Assembly: GCA_026182355.1 (NCBI GenBank)
Contig: JAPFBL010000068.1
Span: 930,001-994,000, forward strand
DNA: 64,000 nucleotides
From: Hermatobates lingyangjiaoensis
Lineage: Eukaryota > Arthropoda > Insecta > Hemiptera > Hermatobatidae
Direction: 5' to 3'
Part shown: positions 1-12,000 of the stretch, piece by piece
Layout of the letters: each line of letters begins with the position of its first letter
How positions within the stretch are numbered: position 1 is the first letter of the stretch
Translations under genes and position numbers: made by a program
Notes under the pieces: generated by a model
What the model saw: the letters and a program-made list of their open reading frames with translations, nothing else
Told to the model about the DNA's origin: nothing
Databases searched by the model: none

Positions 1-1424
1 TTTTTTTTCTTTGCAAGTTTATTTACAGAACACTTCTCAAATGATGATGGACAGGAATAGAATTTATTACCTACTTAGAGTGGAACACTTGCAAAGCGTC
101 CTCCATCATATTATGGTATCTTAGTCAAGATTCAACTACTTACCTATATTGAAAAAAAAAAATTAAAATCTAAAAAGAAGGTTTATTTTAAAATAAATTT
201 TTAAAGTATAATTATTTCGCTTCCTTTTTAGCAAATATTCATCAAATTCGAAATAATTTCTAATATTAAACTAAATTTTATTAATAGTTTATTACTTACA
301 TTGGTCCATACCTTATTACAAATAACCGTACAAATAGTTATGAAATTATGATAAATTTTGGCCACGGATATACACACAAACTTGATTTATATAAGGTGTA
401 AATATACATGATACGTTATTTTGATATAATTCCACTGAATTTGAAATGTAATAGCAGCTTTTATTCCTTGCTAATGGAAGATTTGTGCGATAGGCGAAAG
501 TGTGATGGCAAGGGGGTGTCACTTTTGATTTGGCACACATCAAGCACGGGCATGAGTCATTACCAGGGCGCCAGCACAAGTGTCTGGTATCAACTATCAA
601 AGCGGTAACAATCCCCAGCGTCAGTCATCTACTGGGACCAATTCATTCAACATGATACGGCCGTTGGCTAATACGATATCTTCAAACCATAAACTCAGAC
701 AGAGTGGCTAAACACAAGAGTTTAGATTGCAAGAACAAAGACATTCAAGAGTGAAGACAATGGATTGGAACAGTTTTTTCAAAATGTTACTTTAGTAAAT
801 TAACATAAAAAACTATATTGACTTTAGACAAAGGTGGAAGCAAATAATATTGTTTGTTTTCATATAAAATCTTTTCTTTTTAAAAGCTTGCCATTTGTTG
901 ACATTTTTACTCATTCTCAGTAACGCAGATATCCTTACCGAATAAATGTTACTTAACTATAACTAAAGTATAATTCTCATGAAACGAAATTGGATTCTTT
1001 GTATCTTATAATACATTTTGTGGTTCTCTAAAACTATTTTTGATGTGTTCTTTGTGTGTGTCTATGTGTGAGTCCAGTGTATCCAAAAGATAAATTAGTT
1101 ATCAATGGTTATGATAACAGTTCAACTTGTAAATTCTTGAGTGTTTGTTTGTTGGTAAATCAAAGAATATTGATCGTATATGATATTTTAAAGAAGTTAA
1201 ATAAAGCATAGGATCGATCAGCAAAGTCAAAGTGCTTTTTGAAATTCTTCTCCACATTTTTTGTTCTTCCCATCAAAATTTGGATTAAATATTGTTAAAG
1301 CAGATAAATTATTAATTATTAACTTTCAATTATTAAATTAATTTCCATACAAATTTTAATATGGCGAAATTTAGTATGATACTACGTCATGAGTTTGAAC
1401 ATAAACTGTGATTAAATGATGGGC
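1..1424. other. AT-rich DNA, no gene seen
   Basis: No ORF here has protein-like composition, and no repeat unit, tRNA box or terminal inverted repeat was recognised. A mixed-composition patch around 480-720 is the only departure from simple AT-rich sequence. Confidence 0.5.
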
Positions 1425-1775
1425 AAATTAGGACTGGAAAGAGTGAATTTTGGCTTTCTTTAGTGGGTTTTCAGAGGTTGGGAGGGATATTAGAGAAGAA
1501 TTGGTATGCGGGCGAGTTAATAAATGAGGAAGGCTGGGCGCTAATTCACGTAGTCGTGCCGTGACTGGCTCATTAGATGCACCAGGCGCCCGAGAGATAA
1601 CATGTGCGCAATTCTGCCAATCTTTCTACAATACTCGCCAGATTTACGACTCACTGTCCTAGTTTACTGCCAAATGTTTAATATCCCCCTTCTTTACTCT
1701 CTAATCAGCCCCTTCGCCTCCAACAAATACTCCCCGCAACACACTCATCCAGCAACATCTTCCGATCAATTTTAA
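1425..1775. other. GC-richer island with purine-to-pyrimidine switch
   Basis: The left part is G/A-rich on the + strand (GGTTGGGAGGGA near 1475). The centre is CpG-containing mixed sequence (about 1510-1615). The right part is C/T-rich (1685-1750). There is no coding potential and no internal repeat. The same architecture recurs at many other places in this window, so it may be a cis-regulatory or open-chromatin island; that function is inferred. Confidence 0.45.
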
Positions 1776-3250
1776 ACCATCATTTTTACATTTTTTTTTA
1801 TCATTTTAACTTATATTGAATACCTCCTAAAGTTAACCCTTATATATCGAAATTTACATAACAAAACAAGCAAAGATGTAGAAATCCTTTATATAATACT
1901 CAATATATTTTTACGCAATTATATATTTTAAAAATATATAATACTCAATACAATTTAGGGCTTCCAATATAATTATAGCGCAGAATGTAGAGCAGTATTA
2001 AGTGTGACAGAAAGGACGGATAAGATACAAATATCAGATCCGTGTTTTTAAATGTAATACAAATAAATAATATGCCATTTGTAAGTTGGAAATATTACTA
2101 ATCACTAAAGCGTACGAGCTGCGTGGTTAGCTGCTGTTTGCCAGCCAAGCAGAGCTTCTTCTTCTCTTGATGACGACGAGGTCAAAATACTCAAGTGAGT
2201 TGTGTGTTGTTTCTACGTGTTCTTTTCTTGTAATATTTGGTATAATAAAACAAATTCCTGTTCTGCAACTATTTTGTGGCACATAAACATGAACTAGACG
2301 GTACAGAAAAGTTGTTGCTATTACTAGATAAAAAAAAAGAAACCACTAAGTTCCATTAAAAGTACTTCCACATTAAATAGTTGACAAGACCTCAACTAAC
2401 CAACACACCAAAAATCGGTTTAAGCACTCACACGGACTGCTGAAAAGTTTACTAAAATACAGATACACCAAGTTAGGAGAAAAACAACTAATGTAACCTA
2501 ATAGACATCAGAAATTGATTTCTACCATACATATCCACAGAAGAAGATATTTATGTATATTTCCTTGACATGAAATGGGATAACTATGAGCAGAATAAAT
2601 TGTAATTGTACATGAAACGACTGGTGAGAAAGTGTATTTACACGAATCGGTTAAACTGGTCGAGTTTTGAACAAAATGAACAAGGTAAACAGTATTTACA
2701 ATTCGAATTACTTACAGTTACTATTGTTCAAACGATACTAAAATCTTGTGAACAAGTTTTCAGATTGCATTCATCTTTACAGACCCATCTTTAGATCTGG
2801 GTCTTTTTAGAGATATCAAAACTCAAGTTTGTCCATTTCTTAAATTGAAACGCTATATTAAGGTTCCAATATTTATTTATATATTAAATACTAAATGATT
2901 CATATTTCATATTAGTATCTGAACTAAATTGAATGCCTTAGTTGAAAAAAATATGAAATTAAAGAAAATACGGGAACACTTAATAAGCTTAAATAAACAT
3001 TGAATTAATGAGCGACTGTAAGACAAAATGTTTAAAAAGCGCAGGCTGAAAAGAGCAAAAATGGAAGACATGATTGACATTAACTAGATTTAATTTAATT
3101 TACCTTATTGTAAATCCGAGTAAAAATAACCTTCTTTTATTATTTCCCTTATACCGTTTGCAGTTTTGAGCTAGTATGATTAAATTTTACTTATAGACTA
3201 TTTAAGTTTATGTTTTTTTTTATTATTTTAATACTTTGATATATAACTGT
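1776..3250. other. AT-rich DNA, no gene seen
   Basis: Homopolymeric and AT-rich sequence. The only notable item is a CG-containing patch around 2110-2180. No coding, RNA or mobile-element signature was recognised. Confidence 0.5.
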
Positions 3251-3694
3251 TAATATTGTATTTAATTTATGATAAATAAAGTATAATCATTACCAAAAAA
3301 CTCTATTTCCAGATTTGGCAGGTTAATATGTTAAGAGGATAATATTGTATTTAATTTATTATAAATAAAGGATAATCATTACCAAAAAACTCTGTTTCCA
3401 GATTTCGCAGGTTAACACGTTTAGAGGATAATATTGTACTTAATTTATTATAGATAAAGGATAATCATTACCAAAAAACTCTGTTTCCAGATTTCGCAGG
3501 TTAACATGTTTAGAGGATAATATTGTACTTAATTTATTATAAATAAAGGATAATCATTACCAAAAAACTCTATTTCCAGATTTGGCAGGTTAACATATTT
3601 AGAGGATAATATTGTACTTAATTTATTATAAATAAAGTATAATCATTACCAAAAAACTCTATTTCCAGATTTAGCAGGTTAACATGTTTAGAGG
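3251..3694. repeat. Minisatellite, 89-bp unit x 5
   Basis: The marker CCAAAAAACTCT begins at 3293, 3382, 3471, 3560 and 3649, a constant spacing of 89 bp. The array therefore holds five units in about 444 bp with few substitutions and no length change. Differences between units are scattered point changes (TTGGCAGG versus TTCGCAGG or TTAGCAGG). The uniform length suggests fairly recent expansion by unequal exchange or replication slippage. Confidence 0.95.
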
Positions 3695-3753
3695 TCAACT
3701 GAGTCCATTTTCAAAGTTCTTTATTCTCATAGCACGCTATAATTTTATACATA

Positions 3754-4118
3754 GCTAAAACTATGCACAGATAACAAATGATATAAGAAAGTTTACAACT
3801 TGCTAGCGCCACTAGCGCTCAATAGTTGAACTAACAATAACTTTATATACATTTAAATCTAGGATTAGTATTTCTTGAACCAGACATATCCTTCATTTGA
3901 CAATTTAGTGAAGGGAATTTTTCTTTAATAAACAATGGCTAACTAAATTGTCAAATAAATGATATGTTTGTCATTCGCAGTTTAAGAAATATTAAACCTA
4001 CAATTAAATTTATATAAAGTGATATGTTAGTTCAACTACTGAGCGCTAGTGGCACTAGCAAGTTGTAACCTTCCTTATATCACTTATATTCCTTATGTTA
4101 TCTGTGCACAAATTTAGC
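3754..4118. mobile_element. Foldback / MITE-like element, about 365 bp
   Basis: Two long arms (about 3754-3905 and 3948-4118) are imperfect reverse complements. Both contain TGCACAGATAAC near the outer end and CTAGCG(C/T)CACTAGCGCTC further in, with ACAATTTAGT at the inner end. A loop of about 30-40 bp separates them. There is no coding sequence. It starts 60 bp after the 89-bp array ends. No clear target-site duplication was found, so the superfamily is unknown. Confidence 0.85.
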
Positions 4119-4417
4119 CTTGTTTTAACACTTACATTCTATTCTTAATATTTTATTGTATTCTCATTCTTGTATTACTATATAATCCTGAGAATGGCTA
4201 GTGAGGCCGAAAGCTTGATTTAGCTTAGTAAATGTGTTTTAAATTTTGAATTAATAAATATGTCCCTGGATGAGTCACTATCAGTTAACAGTTCAACATC
4301 GCAAGTTGCTTCGGTGTTTAGGAAAAAGGAGCACTTACTTAAGAGGATCGTAAATGCAGAAGCCTCTCTGATTTTCAATAACATATGTATAACGTTATAC
4401 ATATACATTTGTGTGTG

Positions 4418-4806
4418 CAGTGACGTAGCAAGGGAAGGGGGTATTCCTCCCAGGACAGTACGTGCCATTTTAAGGGAGGTAAAAATACAAAAAAACTTAA
4501 AGCTAACAGAAAATCTAAATTTTATATCAAAATGAGTTTTAAAGGTCGTAAATGTTTGTAAGTTTTATTTGCATAATACTTTTTTTAACGGATTTTGAAC
4601 TGTGATGTTAGCAAAATAAAATGACGACTGTATCTACAGGCGAGTACTGTAATAACATGTAAGTCTGCAACTAATGACAGCAGTCTAAAATTAGATCCTT
4701 GATTGTAATTGAAGAAAATAAATATTTTCAGGATGTTCTGAAGTTTTGAATGTTAACGGATTATCAACGGGAGGAGGGAGGGCTCAAAATAGTTGCTACG
4801 CCACTG
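4418..4806. mobile_element. Short non-autonomous DNA transposon
   Basis: A left terminus CAGTGACGTAGCAA (4418-4431) is matched by the reverse complement of the right terminus, TTGCTACGCCACTG ending at 4806, with one mismatch. The inner parts are also G/C-skewed in opposite senses (GGGAAGGGGG on the left, GGGAGGAGGGAGGG before the right end). The flanks (TGTGTG left, TGTATG right) are only a possible target duplication. CAGTGGCGTAGC-type ends are common in cut-and-paste elements, but the superfamily cannot be assigned. There is no transposase ORF. Confidence 0.75.
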
Positions 4807-5225
4807 TGTATGGATGTGAGGGTGTGTAAATGGTTGGATGGTGCGATGTGTCCACACAGTTCGTGCACATGCAACAGGTCAGCCCGTTTGATGGATCATG
4901 TTGATATTATTACATCGTACATGAACAGTAATTTTTTTGGCAATATCGTCTCATGGTAGTAATTGTCCTTCATCTGTTCTCAGAAACAATTTTATTGACG
5001 TTAAAAGTTTTCATTTATTTTAGATTAGTTATTATCAGTAATTAATAAGTAATAATTAATAATTTTTAACATATTGATAACAGAATTTTGTTGATAATGA
5101 GTTGTTCAGTTATGCTTAAAATGTAACATTTTCCCGCATAACTAACTTTAAGGAAATCTCAGCATGATAGTGATTCCAACAGCCGACAGAACATCGTCAA
5201 AGTATTTATTTACAAACCATTCATT

Positions 5226-5513
5226 TTCAAAATTACAACATGACTATATTTTCTGACAACTATGATTATTAAAGTAAAATATAATTAAATAAAAAGCTTA
5301 AAGTGGATTCAAGCGATCAAATAATCGACTTAATTTAATTTATAATCAATGTGCTATAGTAATATAGTCAATTTATTGCAAAAAAATATTAAAATTAAAA
5401 AATAATTTCAAGAGACACTAAAATTTGTAATCTGTTAAAATCTTCAAAAAATTTTCTTTTGACATCAATAAACTTTACTTATTGTAGTAAAGTAAAAAAA
5501 AAATAAGACAAAG
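5226..5513 (+). repeat. Dispersed repeat R, copy 1
   Basis: About 0.28 kb is repeated in the same orientation at 6523-6793. Shared blocks include TTTCAAGAGACACTAAAATT and TTTACTTATTGTAGT, with several indels between. A shorter, more diverged copy of the 3' half lies near 34470-34565. No ORF, tRNA box or terminal repeat was recognised, so the type of element is unknown. Confidence 0.85.
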
Positions 5514-6522
5514 TGTAATGAAATTATACACTCAAAATAAGCTGAATTTAGCATCATACGTATAATATGGTCTCTTTCTATAAAATGATAAAGTTCTAAG
5601 ACACATTTTAGCGCGAAATTAAAAGTATTTACATTAAAAAATATAAAAGTTTTTGACAAATCATATTTAAACCAACTGAAGTGCACTCACTAAACCAAAA
5701 ATAACTATAAAGTCCACTTAAGATAATAAAATCTGAAGTTGTTACATTGACGGCAAATATAGGTCAGTCCGAAGTGCGCACGAGTACGTCAGGATCTCTG
5801 GTACTTAGACCAATAATAATAATAGTAAATAATCAATGAACAAAAAAAAATAGGTAATATTATTTTAAATATAAACTTATACTAATTAATTTAAATTGTC
5901 AATATTCATAAAGAATAAGTAAGATTATGGAATTACATTGAAATATATTACTTATCAAACCATTAAATCAAATAACAGAGTTATGCCATGATATATAATA
6001 TATTAATAATCAATAAGGTTATTAACTGCTTAGGTGATGTTAATTATTATAGTTTTTATTGTTTTCGAAATATTTTAAAATATAAATTTTAATTTATTTG
6101 CAGCTTTTTAATAATATTTTACCACAAAAATGTTAATTAATTTTAAGAAAAGTTCAAGTGATTGCAGAAGAAACTTCATATTAGTTGTCTTTATATTAGA
6201 TCTTGCAATATTAGAAAATTCTTGAAACTTGTCATGTGTCAGTATTAATATAAAGGTATAAATAAGAATATATGAAATAAATAAGGAATTTCAAGTGTAA
6301 CCAGGAGGGTGAAATAAAGTTTGCAACTTGTTTTTCGATATAAAGTATGATGAAGCATGATTCTATTGGGGCGTGTTGTTTGAAAACAGGTTTTTTTTCT
6401 ATATGAAAATGATAAATGTACCATAGACATTGATTGACCTTCAAACAGAGCATTTCAAAGCTATTCGAAAACATCTTAAAAAAGAAAAATCAAAAGGATT
6501 CAGGACACCTAAAACCCTTTTA

Positions 6523-6793
6523 TCTTTCAAATACAACGCGTCATTTTTTTGATAACTATAATTATTAAAGTAAACTAAAATGAAATAAAAAGCTCAAAGT
6601 GGATTCAAGGAATCTAGAAATCAATATTTTTTTTTATAATCAAGGTATTATACTAATTGTATTGTAAAAATAATAAAATTAGAAAATGATTTCAAGAGAC
6701 ACTAAAATTTGTAATCTGTTAAAATCCCCAAACATTTCTTTTGAGGTCAATACACTTTACTTATTGTAGTGAAGTAAAAAAAAAATAACACAG
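6523..6793 (+). repeat. Dispersed repeat R, copy 2
   Basis: This copy lies about 1.3 kb downstream of copy 1 in direct orientation. It retains AAAGTGGATTCAAG, TTTGTAATCTGTTAAAATC and the poly-A following GTAAAG. The similarity fades at both ends at about the same point as in copy 1. That fits either two insertions of one family or a local duplication. Confidence 0.85.
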
Positions 6794-7933
6794 ATTCAGC
6801 AGATCACAAAATGAATAAAACTGCCAACATTATTTTTCATGATTACAATACTTTGTTTGTATTAACGATATAACAAAACTAGATTCTAGGATATTAAAAC
6901 GTCGAAATTAACTGAAACATCAAAATTTATCTTTTCCCAAATGACTAAGTTCTTTATCATTTCTTGTATCAGTATAGGGGACTTAGGGGGATTCAAAACG
7001 TGTTATCCGTAAACATCTCATGGACCACGATCACTATAATTAATTACATTTCAGTAAATACAATACAAAGCCCATCAAAGTTTTTCAGGTTTTTTTTTTT
7101 AATCATGTAGTTGAACTTGCACACCAAACAGTTGCTACGATAAGACATGCTTAATAGTCAGTACAGCGGCATGACACGCTGAGTCAACTCTCAGACCTTG
7201 GTATAAGTTTGATAGTTTCCCGAAATCATATTAATTATTACAACTATTCCACCCTAAACCAACTCCAATTCACAAATAACTTTGATATTACGTCCAAATG
7301 ATATTGAATACGGAAAGTTAAATTAATCAACTTTTAGGAGAAAATTTTGATTGGTTCGCTTAATTATTAGAATTTGATAAAAGGTTATAGGAAACTAAAA
7401 ATTTCACTTACACATTCTATAAAAGAATGTTAAAACCAACTGTTATGAAATGATAATTTAAACACGTATTGCTTTAACACCACCACCACCCTGAAGTATT
7501 TTTATCAATAAATTAGAGTTTTGTGGTGAAAAAATTTACCACTTCATTGTCTTAACTCACAATCGAGACCAGTTCTGATAAGAGTACTTACTCTCCTTCC
7601 TGTACTGTGGCCTATGCAATCAGTTTTCAAATTAAAATTGTTATTAATTAATTAATCCTAATTAATATTGTGTTTACGATATTTTTTTAAACAAACTTTC
7701 CACTATGAAATCATTTTGTAAAATAAGCGATCATTTTTTATTAATTAATTAACTCGAACGCAATGTGATTTACAAATTTCAATTATTCTTACAATTGCAT
7801 GCTAAATCCAATCCGCTTATACTGAAAATTCGATTACAATATTACTCTCCTACTTTCAATCTTCATCTAAATTGATTAGATGATAGTTTAAATAAATGCT
7901 CAATCAATAAATAAAGTTGATTTTTCTTGGGGA

Positions 7934-7935
<2 letters not shown>
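6794..7935. other. AT-rich DNA, no gene seen
   Basis: Unique-looking sequence with many TTAATTAA-type stretches (7640-7750). No gene or repeat family was recognised. Confidence 0.45.

Positions 7936-7963
<28 letters not shown>
7936..7963. repeat. (TA)n microsatellite
   Basis: An uninterrupted TA tract of about 28 bp. It precedes a hammerhead-like locus, an association seen repeatedly in this window. Confidence 0.95.
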
Positions 7964-7964
<1 letters not shown>

Positions 7965-8080
7965 TTTTTCGTTGGAAATACGATCCGAAACAGACAAATA
8001 CAGTTTAATGTAGAAAAAAAACTTTGGAGATGGGTCTCCAACTGTCTATGAACCAGTGAGCCTGGTTTCCCTCTCTTATC

Positions 8081-8114
8081 TCTCCTGAAGACGGTTCAAA
8101 CTGAAAATTAGAGA
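8081..8114 (+). ncRNA. Hammerhead-like fold, family G copy 1
   Basis: Stem I strands TCTC (8081-8084) and GAGA (8111-8114) are perfectly complementary. Between them lie the core CTGAAGA (8085-8091), one extra C, a GGTT/AACT hairpin with a CA loop, GAA (8103-8105), the palindrome AATT (8106-8109) and A at the cleavage-base position. A second copy is at 33766-33798, also next to (TA)n. The extra base after the core departs from the classical hammerhead, and the loop-less stem III would need a dimer. It is therefore called hammerhead-like, not proven active. Confidence 0.6.
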
Positions 8115-8440
8115 CTGTAAGTGTGTGTTTTAATCTCTCTAGTTTCTTTTTCTATATTTAACTACGAATATATTGTTAAATAGCAAGTAAATGTGTAATG
8201 AAATTTGAAATATAAATAAGTTTTTCAGTAACATTATTTAAAATTATAGTAGAAATAAAACGAATTCATTTGATGAGTTCGGAGTAACAAAGTTTTACCA
8301 GTAAGAAGTAGTTTCAGACCAGAGGTCTAATACTATTGATTTATTGTGCTTCAATAAGTCCAATACATTTTACTATTGTAAACTTCGCGATTACGCCCGT
8401 ACGGTTTTATAGCTTCAGAGATTACAAGAGTCCATTCTTT

Positions 8441-8610
8441 GAATCAGGAGTCAGAGGAGGTAGTTAAAGAGCAGATACTTTATTGATGCAACAGTGGTTG
8501 GGTGTCAGATGAGGTGGCGACGGAATGAGGGAGTTTATTGAGGTTTGAAGTCAGACGAGGTGTGAAAGGACGAGGTATTTGTTGGGGCTAATGTGATTTG
8601 GAAAGTTGGT
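8441..8610. other. G/A-rich segment with irregular GTCAGANGAGGT repeats
   Basis: Variants of TCAGANGAGG begin at 8451, 8505 and 8551, spaced 54 and 46 bp. The + strand is strongly purine-skewed. It may be a decayed minisatellite or the left half of a skewed island. Confidence 0.4.
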
Positions 8611-8794
8611 ATTGAAGTAAGATGGTTTGTGGTATTACTATCAACCTCTGTTGAACAACTATAATATTATATTCCTTGAAGTAGAATTTCTTAATATAAA
8701 AATTAAGTTTTCAGGACGTTGAATCAACCCTGTAAAACAAGAACTATGAATGATCTACAATACTACTGAGGAATCAGTAGTACTCTACCTAAAT

Positions 8795-9010
8795 ACAAAA
8801 AGGAAGTGCTACAAGACGAGGGACTGTTACTGGAATGGAGGTAAGTCATATGTGAAGACCAGACACAAAAAGGAAGAGCTACTTTGCCAGGAACTATTAC
8901 CGAAAAGGAGGTCATACCATGTGGAAACACCAGATATCAAAAGAGTTTAGAGCAAATAGGATTAAAAATTTTATTGGAATGGAGTTGTTCAAGTCATGTT
9001 GGAGTAATGG
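8795..9010. repeat. Decayed minisatellite, about 70-bp unit x 3
   Basis: Units start at 8795 (ACAAAAAGGAAGTGCTA), 8865 (ACAAAAAGGAAGAGCTA) and 8936 (ATCAAAAGAGTTTAGAG), spacing 70 and 71 bp. Shared internal blocks include GGAATGGAGGT and GGTCATACCATG or its variants. Divergence is high, so this is an old array. It accounts for a 66-codon open frame here, which I do not regard as a gene. Confidence 0.7.
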
Positions 9011-12000
9011 ATGGAACTTCCTTCGAAGAAATTTCCATGAACACATTAATCTAAATTAGGAGACAAAAAATATAATTTTTTAAAGAAATTACTTTAAAAA
9101 TGCTTAGATTTTATGGATATTAATCTTAAATCATCCCAACCTCCTCTTGTAGTATATAATAGTCTGTGCTATAAGATAGAATTTCATGATAATATAAACT
9201 GAAATTTACCTCAAAAGAAAAAAAGTTTGTTTGGCACAAAGTTTGGCACTTTAGTTTTCACTCCGACATAAAATTATCTTCAAGGGTTCGTGAGCAACAA
9301 ATGATTGAGAATTCATCCAGAAATACTGTCTGCGAACTGTTCAACCGTGCATATGCATGATAAAGTCTGAACCTGCGATATACTATGAAAATTAACTATA
9401 GCCTCCTAACTTTGAACAGGACTTAATTCATGTTATTTAAAGCAGGCGATCATTAAGCTAAGAGTAACGCAAAGTCTAATCCTGAATTGTCAACTTGGCC
9501 CAGCTGACTTATGTGCCCCTACTTAGAGAGATTAAATTTACTTTAGGGATTGCAGCTTATTGCTAAAATCATATTACTATATCTTATCGAGTTATGACGT
9601 AAGTTGGCCTATATGCAACTCGTTCGATGAGGCGCATTAACTGTTTGCTAACGAGAAGATCAAGTCAATTGTTTTACACTCAAGTAGTTTAAGTTTAGAA
9701 CTTGCCAAACGCTTATTCAAACAAATGCGTCTACTCCGATACCGACCGACTTTAAGCTCAGGCTTAATTAAACTCAGAAATATAGCCTATGTGATTAAAT
9801 TTTACTGAAACAATGTTTAAGGAAAACAAAATTTTCACCAATACGTATATTCATAACTAAAACCACAAACTTAATCATAAAGAAAAATCAATAAATTATT
9901 CAAGATTACAATAAAAATAAAGGCCTTAGATTTTAGAACCCGTAATAGAAAAGAGTAATCCTGGCTATATTTAAGAAAATATGAAAATACAAAAGAAAAA
10001 ATCCTTTAATACCCATAATCTGAAGTGACAACTCTCACATACAACGAAACTAAAAGATTAAGTAAAATAATGTCTGATACACAAATTTTGAATATATGAT
10101 AAAATCTACAGAAAAAGTTTAAGTATTTAATTTAACTCAGAAAATAATACTAAATGGGTTACTTACCTATTACAAGGCCTTGTTTACAAACATCCAGGTA
10201 GAAGGGGCAACAAATTACCAACGCAAAGGTCAACATGTAAACCTCAAGTATATTGTAAACATGTTGACTAATGTTTCCGGTGGGACAAACCAAATTAATC
10301 AAATTAAATCAGTTCTAGATTCGGTTTCAATAATAAAATTTGCCAGAAGAAACATAAGATTCAATAAGCATTTACTTTTTAGGTTTCACCATAATTGAAA
10401 AAAATGATCATGTGAAACCAACACAAAGCAGTACTTATCTAAATGCAATGAACGACTGCCCACAGAGATGTACTGCATTTGGCACCATCCAGGACATCTT
10501 TAACCCGACTGTTAAAGGATAAGCACGACGACTGTAGCAAGTATTCGTCAAACAACAATGACAGCAATAGACAGTTTGATAAGCTTCGAGATATACTAAA
10601 AAAAAAATTGAATAACAGTCAAGAGACCAATAGAAGTTTGCATATACTATACAAGTTTCATCATAATAACTTTTAATATAAAACACATTTACCAGTCAAA
10701 ACCTTTACTAAAGCGCATTAATGCTTTGTGTTGCTATAACTAAAAGTTAGGAAGCTATGAATCTCAAAAAAATGTATACATTCGTACAACTACAACATTA
10801 CCTAAGCTCCTCACCATGTATCTGGTAGCAGGTACTCGAAAATAATATACACCAAATGAACGAATGAACATTCGAGCTTTCAACCAAGAAAAATTATCTT
10901 TCAGGGATATGAATAATAACATTTGCGACATTTTCTAGGAACTACACTGCTCTATTTTTAATCTAATATTAAATATCTAAAGAAATCAGCATGGAGTATT
11001 TTAGAAAGGAGACCTGCCTCAAATATTGGTTGATGGATATCATGTATACATTAAAAGTAATAATATACTTAAAGTTTATTTTGTAATGTGAGAATAGTCA
11101 CAAAGAAGTCTAAAATAGATTACTAATTAAATTAGTTTCTCCAGGAATCACAATATTAACATATAACCACTGTAATATAGTTACAATAGAAGAATACGAT
11201 TTTTAGTGTAATTTTAAAAGTTTTCTCTTAATATAGGCTTTAAAACAGAAGAAATGGTGTTTGATTTGAGAAAATCATATGCACTGCGAAAAGAAGCAGG
11301 ATTCGAAACAGAATGGAATCACTCAAATTATTTAAGAGAAAAAAACGGGTTCAAAAAATTAAGTTTAAAAATAATTAATTATTACGTTGTCACATATTTT
11401 TTTCTTTTACTTCTTTTGATTTACATAAATCTGAAATATTTGTTTAAAAAAATTGTTTGTATATATTTTAGTGGTTTATTTTTTGGTGTGAATTTTTCTA
11501 CTATATCATTATTAATAGCAAAGTACCAACTTCTTCACGATTTCACACCGAATAATAGTTCTCGGCTTAAGAATGGTGTTATTTTCAAACCTACTGATAA
11601 ATTTGGAAACGACCTGCAATACATTAGTCAGTTTGACATTGTGGTAGATTTTGCTATTCACGAGTCAGTGCTTCCCGGGAACACTTTAATTTAATTTTCC
11701 ATGCTACACAAATGCTCCATTAAAAGATCAAAGTTAAGCCCTTTAAAATATCTGTAAATGTGTTCGAATGACATTTTCAAACGATAACTTCCAAATGTCA
11801 GCAACAAGTTTCCTCCGCAATTTCATCAAGTCAGTTTAATTACAACTGGCAGTACTTCATCTTTAATTAAATTGTTTCAATACTAGTTTATTTGTCTTAA
11901 GTTAATTTAATTTGTAAAATTTTGATAATTACTTATAAAAGCTTAATAATTTGCAGTATTGATCGTTAACTTATGTTTGACGATACGTACTCACGTCAGT

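Noticed and set aside
3251..3694. CRISPR-like array
   Set aside because: The whole 89-bp unit is repeated with no unique spacers, and the context is eukaryotic.
11254..11694. 146-codon open frame on the + strand
   Set aside because: Phe/Leu/Ile/Lys-rich composition follows base composition; no domain, no splice context and no known motif.
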